Below, in pieces: positions 36,701 through 43,702 of a DNA stretch of 64,000 nt. Every line of letters starts with the position of its first letter. Position 1 is the stretch's first letter. The position numbers and the translations under genes are program-made. Where the stretch lies: contig CAYZDJ010000008.1 of NCBI GenBank assembly GCA_964477265.1, positions 1 to 64,000 of the forward strand, read 5' to 3'. The notes below the pieces were generated by a model. It ran no database searches. It saw nothing but the letters and a program-made list of their open reading frames with translations, and was not told the origin of the DNA. The DNA comes from CAIVPM01 sp964477265 (GTDB lineage Bacteria > Bacteroidota > Bacteroidia > Chitinophagales > Chitinophagaceae).

Positions 36701-37341
36701 TGATTCCTGTTTTAAATATGGATATGAAACATCAATTGGAAAAGGTGGAAGATTTGGTAAAAAGTGAAGTGAACGTAAAGGAATTGCAATATTTAACGGA
36801 AACAGAAGGCATCATTAAGAAAAAAGCAAAAGCCAATTTTAAAGTGTTGGGTGCTAAACTTGGTGCTAATATGAAAGAAGCTGCCAACCAAATTGCAAAC
36901 TTTAATCAACACCAAATTGCAGAATTGGAACAAAAAGGAGAAATTACGATTTCAATTCTCAATTCTCAATTCTCAATTCTCAACTCTGACTTGGAAGTTA
37001 TAGCTGAAGATATTCCAGGTTGGTCTGTTGCATCAAAAGGTGCTTTAACCGTTGCTTTAGATATAATTATCAGTGAAGATTTGAAAAAAGAAGGTGATGC
37101 AAGAGAGTTTGTTAATCGTATTCAAACCATTAGAAAAGAGAGTGGTTTTGAACTTACTGACAGGATTAATGTACAGGTTGTGGAAAACAAAATTTTGGCT
37201 GCATCTATTAATGAATACAAAACCTATATTTGTGGCGAAATTTTGGCAGACGATATTGTTTGGGTTGATAACTTACAAGGTTCTGTAACAGAAATTGACG
37301 TGAACGAAACACTGCTTAAAGTATTGGTTAACAAAAATTAA
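33751..37341 (+). CDS. ileS: Isoleucyl-tRNA synthetase, eukaryote-like long form
   Basis: This 1196-residue class I synthetase charges tRNA-Ile. The HIGH-type signature reads ANGMPGIHH (near residue 55), a variant usual in Bacteroidota, and KMSKR is at ~745. The SIQPYSPAAGTGLSSHELNQPG stretch places it with the eukaryote-like type that tends to tolerate mupirocin. The CP1 editing region has an extra charged helical insert around residues 280-350. Near residue 1067 a heptamer repeat encodes ISILNSQFSILNS within the frame. The start is ATG 33751, since the upstream GTG lies in the repeat leader. Confidence 0.95.
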   Translation: MNKYKEFGGLNLPSIEKEILAKWEAEQAFEKSVELREGATPFVFYEGPPSANGMPGIHHVISRTLKDLVCRYKTMQGFQVKRKGGWDTHGLPIELGVEKELGITKEDIGKTISVEAYNQKCREAVLRYKNEWDNITKKMGYWVDLKNPYITYENNYIESLWWILKQLFNKGLLYESVSIQPYSPAAGTGLSSHELNQPGTYKDVKDTSATVMFKVADKSKLKIENLNEDVYFLAWTTTPWTLPSNLGLTVGGNIDYVLVECNNQNDRTIKNKVIVAKKLLYKSLSLELNEIYKQIEREEKAAIDVLKNERSEKAKIWNRIQDERIKAFNNGDEYSDIKSLIKLKEAGLLEIDFLAQFKGSELEGIQYEQLLPFESNNPENPNSFKVLLGDFVTTEDGTGIVHTAPAFGADDYKVGKKYDIGILTMVDRRGKFLAGIKDDVFLYGEEYVKEAYLTDAEKEVEFAKQKQILEAHGKVKDLKKYLSVDDRIVLKLQEEGKLFKKEKYDHNYPHCWRTDKPILYYPLDAWFIKTTALKDRMVKLNKTINWKPKSTGEGRFGNWLENMVDWNLSRSRYWGTPLPVWKTEDGEEQICIGSIQELNDAIRKANEVLGGDVNKHYLHEGILDLHKPYVDDIILVSPGGKPMQRVSDLIDVWFDSGAMPYAQHHFPFENKELFANNYPADFIAEGVDQTRGWFYTLHAIGSLIKESVIEELEKDNLPTDKVDGRAYKTVVSNGLVLDKNGNKMSKRLGNVVNPFETIDKYGADATRWYLITNASPWDNLKFDIAGIQEVQRKFFGTLYNTYQFFALYANVDGFAFKEDYIALEQRPEIDRWILSSLNTLIKKCNEAMDDYEPTQAGRLIEEFVDEHLSNWYVRLCRRRFWKGEYEQDKIAAYQTLYECLETLCKLIAPISPFFSDAVFQNLNAITNRYNTSSIHHIAYPKANETAIDAALEERMQLAQDTCSLVLSLRKKVNIKVRQPLQKLMIPVLNMDMKHQLEKVEDLVKSEVNVKELQYLTETEGIIKKKAKANFKVLGAKLGANMKEAANQIANFNQHQIAELEQKGEITISILNSQFSILNSDLEVIAEDIPGWSVASKGALTVALDIIISEDLKKEGDAREFVNRIQTIRKESGFELTDRINVQVVENKILAASINEYKTYICGEILADDIVWVDNLQGSVTEIDVNETLLKVLVNKN
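36952..36986 (+). repeat. TCAATTC heptamer tandem repeat inside ileS
   Basis: Four exact copies and one near-exact copy (TCAACTC) of TCAATTC lie head to tail in the coding frame. Loss or gain of one unit would shift the reading frame of the last ~118 codons. Confidence 0.92.
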
Positions 37342-37351
37342 ATAATCAATT

Positions 37352-38422
37352 ATGGCTACAAAAAAACCTGCACCGAAAAAGGTAGCACCTAAACCGGCAG
37401 CAAAAAAGCCAGCACCAAAACCTGCTGCTAAAAAAGTAGTGGCTAAACCTGTTGCTAAAAAACCAGCACCAAAACCTGCTGCTAAAAAAGTAGTGGCTAA
37501 ACCCGCTGCAAAAAAACCAGCACCAAAACCTGTTGCCAAAAAAGTGGTAGCAAAACCTGTTGCTAAAAAGGCAGTGGCTAAACCCGCTGCAAAAAAACCA
37601 GCACCAAAACCTGTTGCCAAAAAAGTGGTAGCAAAACCTGTTGCTAAAAAACCAATTCCTAAAAAAGAAGAGAAAAAAGTAATAGAAACAAAAGTGAAGA
37701 AAACAGAAAAAGAAATAGTTAAACCAGCAAAGCAAAAAGTTATTGAAGTAAAAGAACCAAAGCAACCTAAAGTTGATAGTGATTCTAAAGAACAAAAAGT
37801 AAGAAAGCCAAGAGCTAAAAAGCCAAAAAGGATTGTGCGTGTACCCAAATTGGCGAAAGTTGTAAAAGCTGCTGGTATTGAAAAAGCTACAACTGTTATT
37901 CCTGTTAAAAAAATAGTACCAAAAGTTAAAGACGAACCACTAAAAAACTTTAAGGTTCCAAAAATTTCTGCAAAATCTAGTGTAACATATAGCCCTGGCT
38001 ATGTGCCAATGGATAGAAGAAAAGAAGACGATATGCCACAAGCACCATTAGTAAGATACAGCGATGCTGAATTGAATGAATTCAGGGATTTGATTTCAAA
38101 AAAACTTGAGGCTGCTAAAAAAGAATTGGCTTATTTGCAAGGTGTGATTACACACAAAGGTGAAATGGACAGTTCTGATGGACACCATATGAGCGTTGAA
38201 GATGGCAGTATGACCATGGAACGTGAACAAATGAGCAATTTTGCAAGCAGGCAAATAACCTTTATTGACCATTTGGAGAAAGCTATGCAACGCATAGAAA
38301 ATAAAACCTATGGTATTTGCAGGGTTACTGGCAAATTAATTGACAAAGCTCGTTTACGTGCTGTACCACATGCCACACTTAGCTTAGAAGCTAAATTGGG
38401 CTTGGTAAAACCAGGGGAATAA
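37352..38422 (+). CDS. DksA/TraR-family protein with histone H1-like Ala/Lys/Pro tail
   Basis: This 356-residue protein starts 10 bp after ileS. Residues 1-104 are a basic Lys/Ala/Pro repeat like histone H1 tails. A charged linker follows. From about residue 235 the DksA/TraR fold has the coiled coil (ELNEFRDLISKKLEAAKKEL). It ends in the zinc-finger region GICRVTGKLIDKARLRAVPHATLS. Only one cysteine of the usual four remains, so zinc binding is doubtful. It probably binds RNA polymerase, DNA or both. Function is inferred from the fold. Confidence 0.8.
   Translation: MATKKPAPKKVAPKPAAKKPAPKPAAKKVVAKPVAKKPAPKPAAKKVVAKPAAKKPAPKPVAKKVVAKPVAKKAVAKPAAKKPAPKPVAKKVVAKPVAKKPIPKKEEKKVIETKVKKTEKEIVKPAKQKVIEVKEPKQPKVDSDSKEQKVRKPRAKKPKRIVRVPKLAKVVKAAGIEKATTVIPVKKIVPKVKDEPLKNFKVPKISAKSSVTYSPGYVPMDRRKEDDMPQAPLVRYSDAELNEFRDLISKKLEAAKKELAYLQGVITHKGEMDSSDGHHMSVEDGSMTMEREQMSNFASRQITFIDHLEKAMQRIENKTYGICRVTGKLIDKARLRAVPHATLSLEAKLGLVKPGE
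37394..37663 (+). repeat. Ten 27-bp coding repeats (9-residue Ala/Lys/Pro unit)
   Basis: Residues 15-104 of the DksA-like protein are ten tandem copies of P(A/V)AKK(P/V)(A/V)(P/A)K, with little DNA divergence between copies (for example two long runs around 37500 and 37590 are identical). Copy number may vary between strains. Confidence 0.9.
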
Positions 38423-38443
38423 TTGAAATAATTTAATAAAATT

Positions 38444-38477
38444 AAAAGGCTGCTTGCATTTTTGCGAACAGCCTTTT
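38444..38477 (+). terminator. Terminator after the DksA-like gene
   Basis: The stem AAAAGGCTG/CAGCCTTTT (38444-38452 with 38469-38477) is followed by T and A. It ends 5 bp before the folC ATG, so folC is transcribed by read-through or from an unseen promoter. Confidence 0.75.
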
Positions 38478-38482
38478 TTAAT

Positions 38483-39778
38483 ATGACCTATCAGCAAACT
38501 TTAGATTTTTTATACAGCCAACTGCCAATGTTTAGTAGAGTTGGTGCTGCTGCTTATAAAGAAGATTTAACCAATACCATTGCACTTTGCAATGCTATAA
38601 ATAATCCTCAGCATAAGTTCAAATCAATACACATTGCTGGTACTAATGGCAAAGGAAGCACTAGCCATTTTTTAGCAGCTATCTTTCAAACTGCTGGTTA
38701 TAAAGTTGGGCTGTACACAAGTCCACATTTAAAAGATTTCAGAGAAAGAATTAAAGTGAATGGCGAGATGTGCAATGAAACATTTGTGGTTGACTTTATT
38801 GAAAAAACTAAACCGCAAATTGAAGCTATACAACCATCATTTTTTGAACTGACTGTTGCAATGGCTTTTGAATATTTTGCACAGCAAAAAGTTGATATAG
38901 CCATTATTGAAACTGGCTTGGGTGGTAGATTAGATAGTACAAATATCATCTCTCCCATTCTTAGCATTATTACTAATATTGGTTTAGACCATACCAATTT
39001 ATTGGGCAATACCCTTCAAAAAATAGCATACGAAAAAGCAGGTATCATCAAGCAAAACACACCTGTTGTTATTGGTGAATATTTGCAAGAAACCAAACAG
39101 GTATTTATTGATAAAGCCAAACAGGAAAATGCTGAAATTGTTTTTGCACAGGAAAATTATAGCATTGTTCAACATCAATACATAAACCACAAATTAGAAG
39201 TTGAAATAAAAAGAAATAACGATAACACACATACATACTCACTTGATCTTGCAGGTTTATATCAAGCTAAAAACATTAAGACCGTATTGGAGAGTTGTGT
39301 GCAATTAAATAAACTTGGCTACAATTTAACAAATGAAATAATAACGAAAGCATTGGCTGAAACGCAAGCTATTACTGGATTGTATGGCAGGTGGCAATGT
39401 ATTAATACAAATCCAACAGTTATTTTAGATGTTGCCCACAATGTTGATGGAATGACACAGGTTGTTACGCAATTGCAGGAAATGGATTATGAAAATTTAC
39501 ATATTGTAGTTGGCATGGTAAAAGATAAAGATGTAAATGCCGTGCTAGAATTATTGCCAAAAGATGCAAGCTATTATTTTACAAAGGCACTAATAGAACG
39601 TGCCATGAATGAAAATGACTTGCAGCAATTAGCATTGCAGTACCAATTAAAGGGAGATATTTTTAGTAACGTAAACAGTGCTTTGCAAAATGCCTTAAAA
39701 TATGCTACCACAAAGGATTTAATACTGGTTTGTGGCAGTGTTTTTTTGGTTGGTGAGGTTAATACTTTATTGCTGTAA
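38483..39778 (+). CDS. folC: Folylpolyglutamate/dihydrofolate synthase
   Basis: The enzyme adds glutamate to folates using ATP. The 431-residue Mur-ligase-like protein has the P-loop AGTNGKGSTSHFLA near residue 55. Another signature is IETGLGGRLDSTN near 143, and a DVAHNVDG segment near 315. The longest frame begins at a TTG within the preceding terminator, so ATG 38483 (MTYQQTLDFL) is the start. Confidence 0.94.
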   Translation: MTYQQTLDFLYSQLPMFSRVGAAAYKEDLTNTIALCNAINNPQHKFKSIHIAGTNGKGSTSHFLAAIFQTAGYKVGLYTSPHLKDFRERIKVNGEMCNETFVVDFIEKTKPQIEAIQPSFFELTVAMAFEYFAQQKVDIAIIETGLGGRLDSTNIISPILSIITNIGLDHTNLLGNTLQKIAYEKAGIIKQNTPVVIGEYLQETKQVFIDKAKQENAEIVFAQENYSIVQHQYINHKLEVEIKRNNDNTHTYSLDLAGLYQAKNIKTVLESCVQLNKLGYNLTNEIITKALAETQAITGLYGRWQCINTNPTVILDVAHNVDGMTQVVTQLQEMDYENLHIVVGMVKDKDVNAVLELLPKDASYYFTKALIERAMNENDLQQLALQYQLKGDIFSNVNSALQNALKYATTKDLILVCGSVFLVGEVNTLLL

Positions 39779-39879
39779 AACTTATTAAAAGGTTATATTT
39801 ATATAATTTATTTTATTAAATTTTTAACTAACATTATTTTGCAAAAAAGAAAATAAAAACAACAGATTAATCATTGAAA

Positions 39880-40761
39880 ATGCACAAGCCTTTTATTTAT
39901 ATATTGCTTATAGCTATTCTTACTTCCTGCGAAAAAAATATTGACTTTGAAACCCAAAAGCAAGAGCCATCATTGGTAGTTGATGGTACAATTGAAAATG
40001 GAAAAGCACCACAAATTATTTTAACAAAATCGCTGGATTATTTTTTTAATATTACCCCGCAAATTGCTTTAGGCAGCTTTGCACGCAATGCAATTGTAAC
40101 AATCAACAATGGAACAGTAACACATCAGTTAAAGGAATATGAACAGGATTTAGGCTTGAGATATAAGGCATTTTATTATTCAATAGATTCATCAAACCTA
40201 AGCACAGCTTTTGTTGGCGAGCAAAACAAAACCTATAACCTTAAAATAATTTTTGAAGGAAAAGAATATTCATCTCAAACAACAATTCCATCACTTACCA
40301 AAATTTGTGACTCTCTTTGGTGGAGAAAACAGCCAGATAACAATGACACTAACGCTATTTTAGTTGGAAGATTTACTGACCCAATTGGTTTAGGAAATTA
40401 TATTAGGTATTTTACAAAAATTAATAGTGAACCATTTTATGCTGGTCCTAAAAGTGCATTTGATGACCAGGTAATTGATGGCAAAACTTATAGCATTGAT
40501 ATTGATAAAGGAATTGATAAAAACAGAGCAATTGATTTAGCAAAAGACAATGTTTTTAAACGTGGAGATACTGTAACGCTAAAGTTTTGCAACACAGATA
40601 AAGCCACTTATAATTTTTGGAATACTTGGGAGTTTGCATACCAGGCAATTGGCAATCCTTTTTCTACTCCAAATAAAGTTTTAAGTAATATAAGCAACAA
40701 TGGTTTAGGTGCTTTTTGTGGATATAGTGTGCAGTATAAAACACTTATTATTATCAAGTAG
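39880..40761 (+). CDS. DUF4249 lipoprotein
   Basis: The protein has 293 residues. The N-terminus is a lipoprotein signal with lipobox LTSC, so it should be anchored by its cysteine near residue 17. The mature protein has the beta-rich DUF4249 pattern (PSLVVDGTIENGKAPQIIL, TYNLKIIFEGKEYSS, ending in GYSVQYKTLIII). DUF4249 genes often sit beside TonB receptors; here no receptor adjoins it. ATG 39880 was chosen over TTG 39874. Confidence 0.78.
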   Translation: MHKPFIYILLIAILTSCEKNIDFETQKQEPSLVVDGTIENGKAPQIILTKSLDYFFNITPQIALGSFARNAIVTINNGTVTHQLKEYEQDLGLRYKAFYYSIDSSNLSTAFVGEQNKTYNLKIIFEGKEYSSQTTIPSLTKICDSLWWRKQPDNNDTNAILVGRFTDPIGLGNYIRYFTKINSEPFYAGPKSAFDDQVIDGKTYSIDIDKGIDKNRAIDLAKDNVFKRGDTVTLKFCNTDKATYNFWNTWEFAYQAIGNPFSTPNKVLSNISNNGLGAFCGYSVQYKTLIIIK

Positions 40762-40816
40762 TTTTGTATTTTCAAGACTATATCGTAATTTGCAAAAAAT
40801 AAAAAACAAAAATTCT

Positions 40817-41293
40817 ATGTCTGCACTACAATGGATACACAGCACATTACGATGGTTTTTACTTGTATTATTAGTTTTAAATATCTCTCGTCATTTTTTA
40901 GAAAAAGATAAACCGTATTCTACTCAAGATAAAAAATGGAGTTTAAGGTTACTTATTGTTACTCATATTAACCTAGTAATTGGTTTAATTCAATATTTTT
41001 TTGGAGGCAAGGGCTTTGCATATTTTAGCAGCAATTCAATGGGTGATATTATGAAGAATGCAGCAATGCGTTTTTGGGCTGTAGAACATATTGCTGGAAT
41101 GCTTATTGGTGTTACATTTATAACAATTGCCAATAGTCTTGTGAAAAAGTTTACAGTTACACACGACTCAAAACATAGTAAAGTGTTACTATTTTTTACG
41201 TTAGCCTTAATTATTATTATAGCATCAATTCCATGGCCATTCAGGGAAGTTGGTAAAATTGAAAATATACCATTTATAAGAGGTTTGCAATAG
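40817..41293 (+). CDS. Small four-helix membrane protein, cytochrome b-like
   Basis: This 158-residue integral membrane protein has about four hydrophobic helices (near residues 8-25, 45-65, 85-110 and 125-143). Histidines in WIHSTLRW, THINLVIG and VEHIAGML could bind heme, which resembles the small cytochrome b/CopD-like proteins of Bacteroidota. The role is unknown. The longest frame overlaps the DUF4249 gene, but the clear start is ATG 40817 (MSALQWIHS). Confidence 0.6.
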   Translation: MSALQWIHSTLRWFLLVLLVLNISRHFLEKDKPYSTQDKKWSLRLLIVTHINLVIGLIQYFFGGKGFAYFSSNSMGDIMKNAAMRFWAVEHIAGMLIGVTFITIANSLVKKFTVTHDSKHSKVLLFFTLALIIIIASIPWPFREVGKIENIPFIRGLQ

Positions 41294-41438
41294 TTTTCAA
41301 TATTATTGATGATTTACTGGAATTTTAGGTTACTGCACTAAACAAATTAATTAATGTGATGATTTTTATCATTTAAAAATCGCCACAAACTATTTTCTTT
41401 GCACATCGTACATCACACATCAAAAATCTAACATTGTC

Positions 41439-42596
41439 ATGCCACATTATACTTCACTTGGTAAAATTCCAAGCAAAAGACACGTTCAGTTTCGCAAGCC
41501 AGATGGTGGTTTATACAGCGAACAATTATTTTCTACCGAAGGTTTTAGTAACGATTATTCTTTGCTGTATCACGTTCACCCACCAACACAAATTATTAGC
41601 ACTGATGAACCAATAAATGTAGCACCAAAAGTTGCTGAAGAAAAAATGCTTAAACATAGATGTTTAGAAGGTTTCAGCATTAAACCAACCGCAGATTACT
41701 TAGAAAGCAGAAAAGCCGTTTTGGTTAATAATGATTGCCACATTTCATTAGCTGCCCCACAACAAAGCCTAACAGAATATTTTTATAAAAATGCCGATGC
41801 CGATGAAGTAATTTTTATTCATCAGGGCACAGGAAAAGTTGTAACGCAGTACGGAGAATTAGAATTTCAATATGGCGATTATATTGTAATTCCTCGTGGC
41901 ACTATTTATCAGATTCATTTTAACGATAGCACCAACAGGTTGTTTATAGTAGAAAGTTTCAGCCCAATTCGTTATCCAAAAAGATACTTAAGCAAATATG
42001 GCCAGTTGCTCGAACACAGTCCTTTTTGTGAAAGAGATATTGTAACACCAAAAAACATACAAACTTTCGATGAGAAAGGAGATTTCATTATTAAAACAAA
42101 AAAGAAATCTGTATTGTATGGTTTGCACTATGGCACACATCCTTTTGATGTTGTAGGTTGGGATGGCTGCTGTTATCCATATATTTTCAGCATACATAAT
42201 TTTGAACCAATTACAGGTCGTGTGCACCAGCCACCACCAGTGCATCAAACTTTCGATGCAAATAATTTTGTGATTTGCAGTTTTGTACCACGTTTATATG
42301 ATTATCATCCACAAGCAATTCCTGCTCCTTACAACCACAGCAATATTGATAGCGATGAAGTTTTATACTATGTTGATGGTGATTTCATGAGTCGTAAAAA
42401 TGTTACCAAAGGCATGATAACACTACATCCTGCAGGCATTCCTCATGGTCCACATCCTGGTGCTGTAGAAAAAAGTATTGGTAAAAAAGAAACCCAGGAG
42501 CTTGCCGTAATGGTAGATACATTCCATCCTTTAATGCTTACTATTGATGCACTTGGTATAGAGAATGAAGGCTATGTTATGAGTTGGGCAGAGTAG
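41439..42596 (+). CDS. hmgA: Homogentisate 1,2-dioxygenase
   Basis: This iron enzyme cleaves homogentisate to maleylacetoacetate in tyrosine and phenylalanine breakdown. It has 385 residues with a cupin core. Family segments are YHVHPPTQI near residue 45, FIHQGTGKVVTQYGELEFQYG near 130, and the metal-binding stretch HPAGIPHGPHPG near 330. It is transcribed alone, with the neighbouring tryptophan-type catabolic genes convergent to it. Confidence 0.94.
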   Translation: MPHYTSLGKIPSKRHVQFRKPDGGLYSEQLFSTEGFSNDYSLLYHVHPPTQIISTDEPINVAPKVAEEKMLKHRCLEGFSIKPTADYLESRKAVLVNNDCHISLAAPQQSLTEYFYKNADADEVIFIHQGTGKVVTQYGELEFQYGDYIVIPRGTIYQIHFNDSTNRLFIVESFSPIRYPKRYLSKYGQLLEHSPFCERDIVTPKNIQTFDEKGDFIIKTKKKSVLYGLHYGTHPFDVVGWDGCCYPYIFSIHNFEPITGRVHQPPPVHQTFDANNFVICSFVPRLYDYHPQAIPAPYNHSNIDSDEVLYYVDGDFMSRKNVTKGMITLHPAGIPHGPHPGAVEKSIGKKETQELAVMVDTFHPLMLTIDALGIENEGYVMSWAE

Positions 42597-42602
42597 CATT
42601 CT

Positions 42603-42683
42603 TTCAATAAAAGACAATAAGTAAAAGAGACGACAAGATTAAATAAACTTTCTCCCCTTTACTCCTTATCTCTTAGTGAAACA
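42603..42683. repeat. Imperfect palindromic intergenic repeat, copy 2
   Basis: AATAAGTAAAAGAG on the left and the complement of the right arm (TTTCACTAAGAGATAAG...AGTAAAG) are related to the arms of 25206-25292. It lies between convergent hmgA and ridA. Confidence 0.5.
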
Positions 42684-42685
42684 TT

Positions 42686-42781
42686 TTAATGCTTCGCATT
42701 TCTATTTAATTATTGTCCAAGCTTTACTGCTACTATGTTTCAGTAGTGGCGTTGGCACCATTCAGGTTTTGTAATGCTATT
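42686..42781 (-). repeat. 96-bp hairpin element, copy 1
   Basis: From its head (AATAGCATTACAAAACCTGA on the - strand) to its tail (AATGCGAAGCATT), it is an inverted copy of 45205-45300. Over the 72 bp nearest the head only four bases differ. The centre (42717-42755) folds with arms CCAAGC...ACTGCT and AGTAGT...GTTGG. The head touches the stop codon of the RidA fusion. Confidence 0.88.
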
Positions 42782-43637
42782 AGTCAATAGTAGCTATTAC
42801 TTTCAATTCAATGCAAATAGGTGTTGGTAAGCTTTTTACCTCAACTGTAGTTCTGCAAGCTTGCACATCACTAAAATATTCTGCATAGATTTTATTGTAA
42901 ACAGGAAAGTCTTTTTTCATGTTTGTCAAAAAAACTGTTACATCAACAATCTTATCCCAACTGCTACCACTAGCTTCAAGTACAGCTTTTACATTTGCCA
43001 TTACCTGGTGTGTTTCTAAAGCAATATCATACTTTAAAATATTTCCATTTTCATCCAACTCTAAACCTGGTATTTTATTATCCACTGCACTACGAGAGCC
43101 AATGCCAGAAAGAAATAAAAGATTACCAACTTTGCGTGCATGAGGATAAGCACCTAAAGGTTTTGCTGCATTGTTAGTATTAATCGTTTCTTGTTTCTCG
43201 TTTCTTGTTGTTTCGTTTGTTGTTCCTTGTTTCTCGTTAGGTTGTCTATTTTGAAACTTTACTCCACCTTTTGTAGAAGTATTTAAGTATTGTATAAATG
43301 CACCAATTTTCTTTCCAATTTTATTTGCAAACTCAAATAATTCATCATAAATAGTTTGGTCAATATATTTTCTTTGCAAACAACGAATAAGTTGCGATTG
43401 TAGTTCAGAAGTTGATGCTCTTGCAATAGATAAGAATTGTATAAATTCCATTCTTCCTCCTCTGCCAAAGCCTTCTGCAATATTATCTGTTATAGAACCT
43501 GATGAGCGATTCATTTGGTCTTTCAATGCAAAGTCTTTACTTAGTAAATCGCTTTGTGTAAGCATAAATATTTTACCTGAAAGTTCATTAGCTAACTGCC
43601 AAATCTCTAATTCCTGAAATGTTTTTATTGTAGCCAT
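42780..43637 (-). CDS. Fusion: IVP-type four-helix-bundle protein plus RidA-like deaminase
   Basis: This 285-residue protein joins two normally separate proteins. Residues 1-131 match the 23S rRNA intervening-sequence/four-helix-bundle family (FQELEIWQLANELS, QMNRSSGSITDNIAEGFGRG, FLSIARASTSELQSQL). Residues 157-285 are a full RidA domain with the active-site arginine in ACRTTVEV and a glutamate in CIELKV. The linker (132-154, NEKQGTTNETTRNEKQET) is translated from heptamer repeats. RidA of this type (GAYPHARKVGNLLFLSG) is close to 2-aminomuconate deaminase, which fits the adjacent dehydrogenase. Whether it is one polypeptide or makes separate products is unknown. Confidence 0.85.
   Translation of the reverse strand: MATIKTFQELEIWQLANELSGKIFMLTQSDLLSKDFALKDQMNRSSGSITDNIAEGFGRGGRMEFIQFLSIARASTSELQSQLIRCLQRKYIDQTIYDELFEFANKIGKKIGAFIQYLNTSTKGGVKFQNRQPNEKQGTTNETTRNEKQETINTNNAAKPLGAYPHARKVGNLLFLSGIGSRSAVDNKIPGLELDENGNILKYDIALETHQVMANVKAVLEASGSSWDKIVDVTVFLTNMKKDFPVYNKIYAEYFSDVQACRTTVEVKSLPTPICIELKVIATID
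43185..43239 (-). repeat. Heptamer repeat tract, inner copy (in the fusion linker)
   Basis: On the + strand it reads GTTTCTT, GTTTCTC, GTTTCTT and variants. GTTTCTTGTTTCTCGTT (43186-43202) is exactly complementary to 43674-43690 on the other side of the IVP unit. Confidence 0.85.
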
Positions 43638-43657
43638 AACTTAATAAATAATTTAAT

Positions 43658-43700
43658 TAACAAGAAACGAAATAACGAGAAACAAGAAACCAGAAACGAA
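43658..43700 (+). repeat. Heptamer repeat tract, outer copy
   Basis: This tract lies between the dehydrogenase stop codon and the IVP-RidA start. AACGAGAAACAAGAAAC (43674-43690) is the exact complement of the linker tract at 43186-43202, and a second stretch (43658-43670) is also complementary with small gaps. It forms an inverted pair around the IVP coding unit. Confidence 0.85.
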
Positions 43701-43702
43701 TT

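Noticed and set aside
37273..37848. Long hydrophobic Phe/Gly/Ala-rich frames on the - strand
   Set aside because: They are antisense shadows of the Lys/Ala/Pro repeat region of the DksA-like gene.
43185..43700. CRISPR array explanation for the heptamer tracts
   Set aside because: Units are 7 bp with no spacers of constant length and no cas genes in the window.
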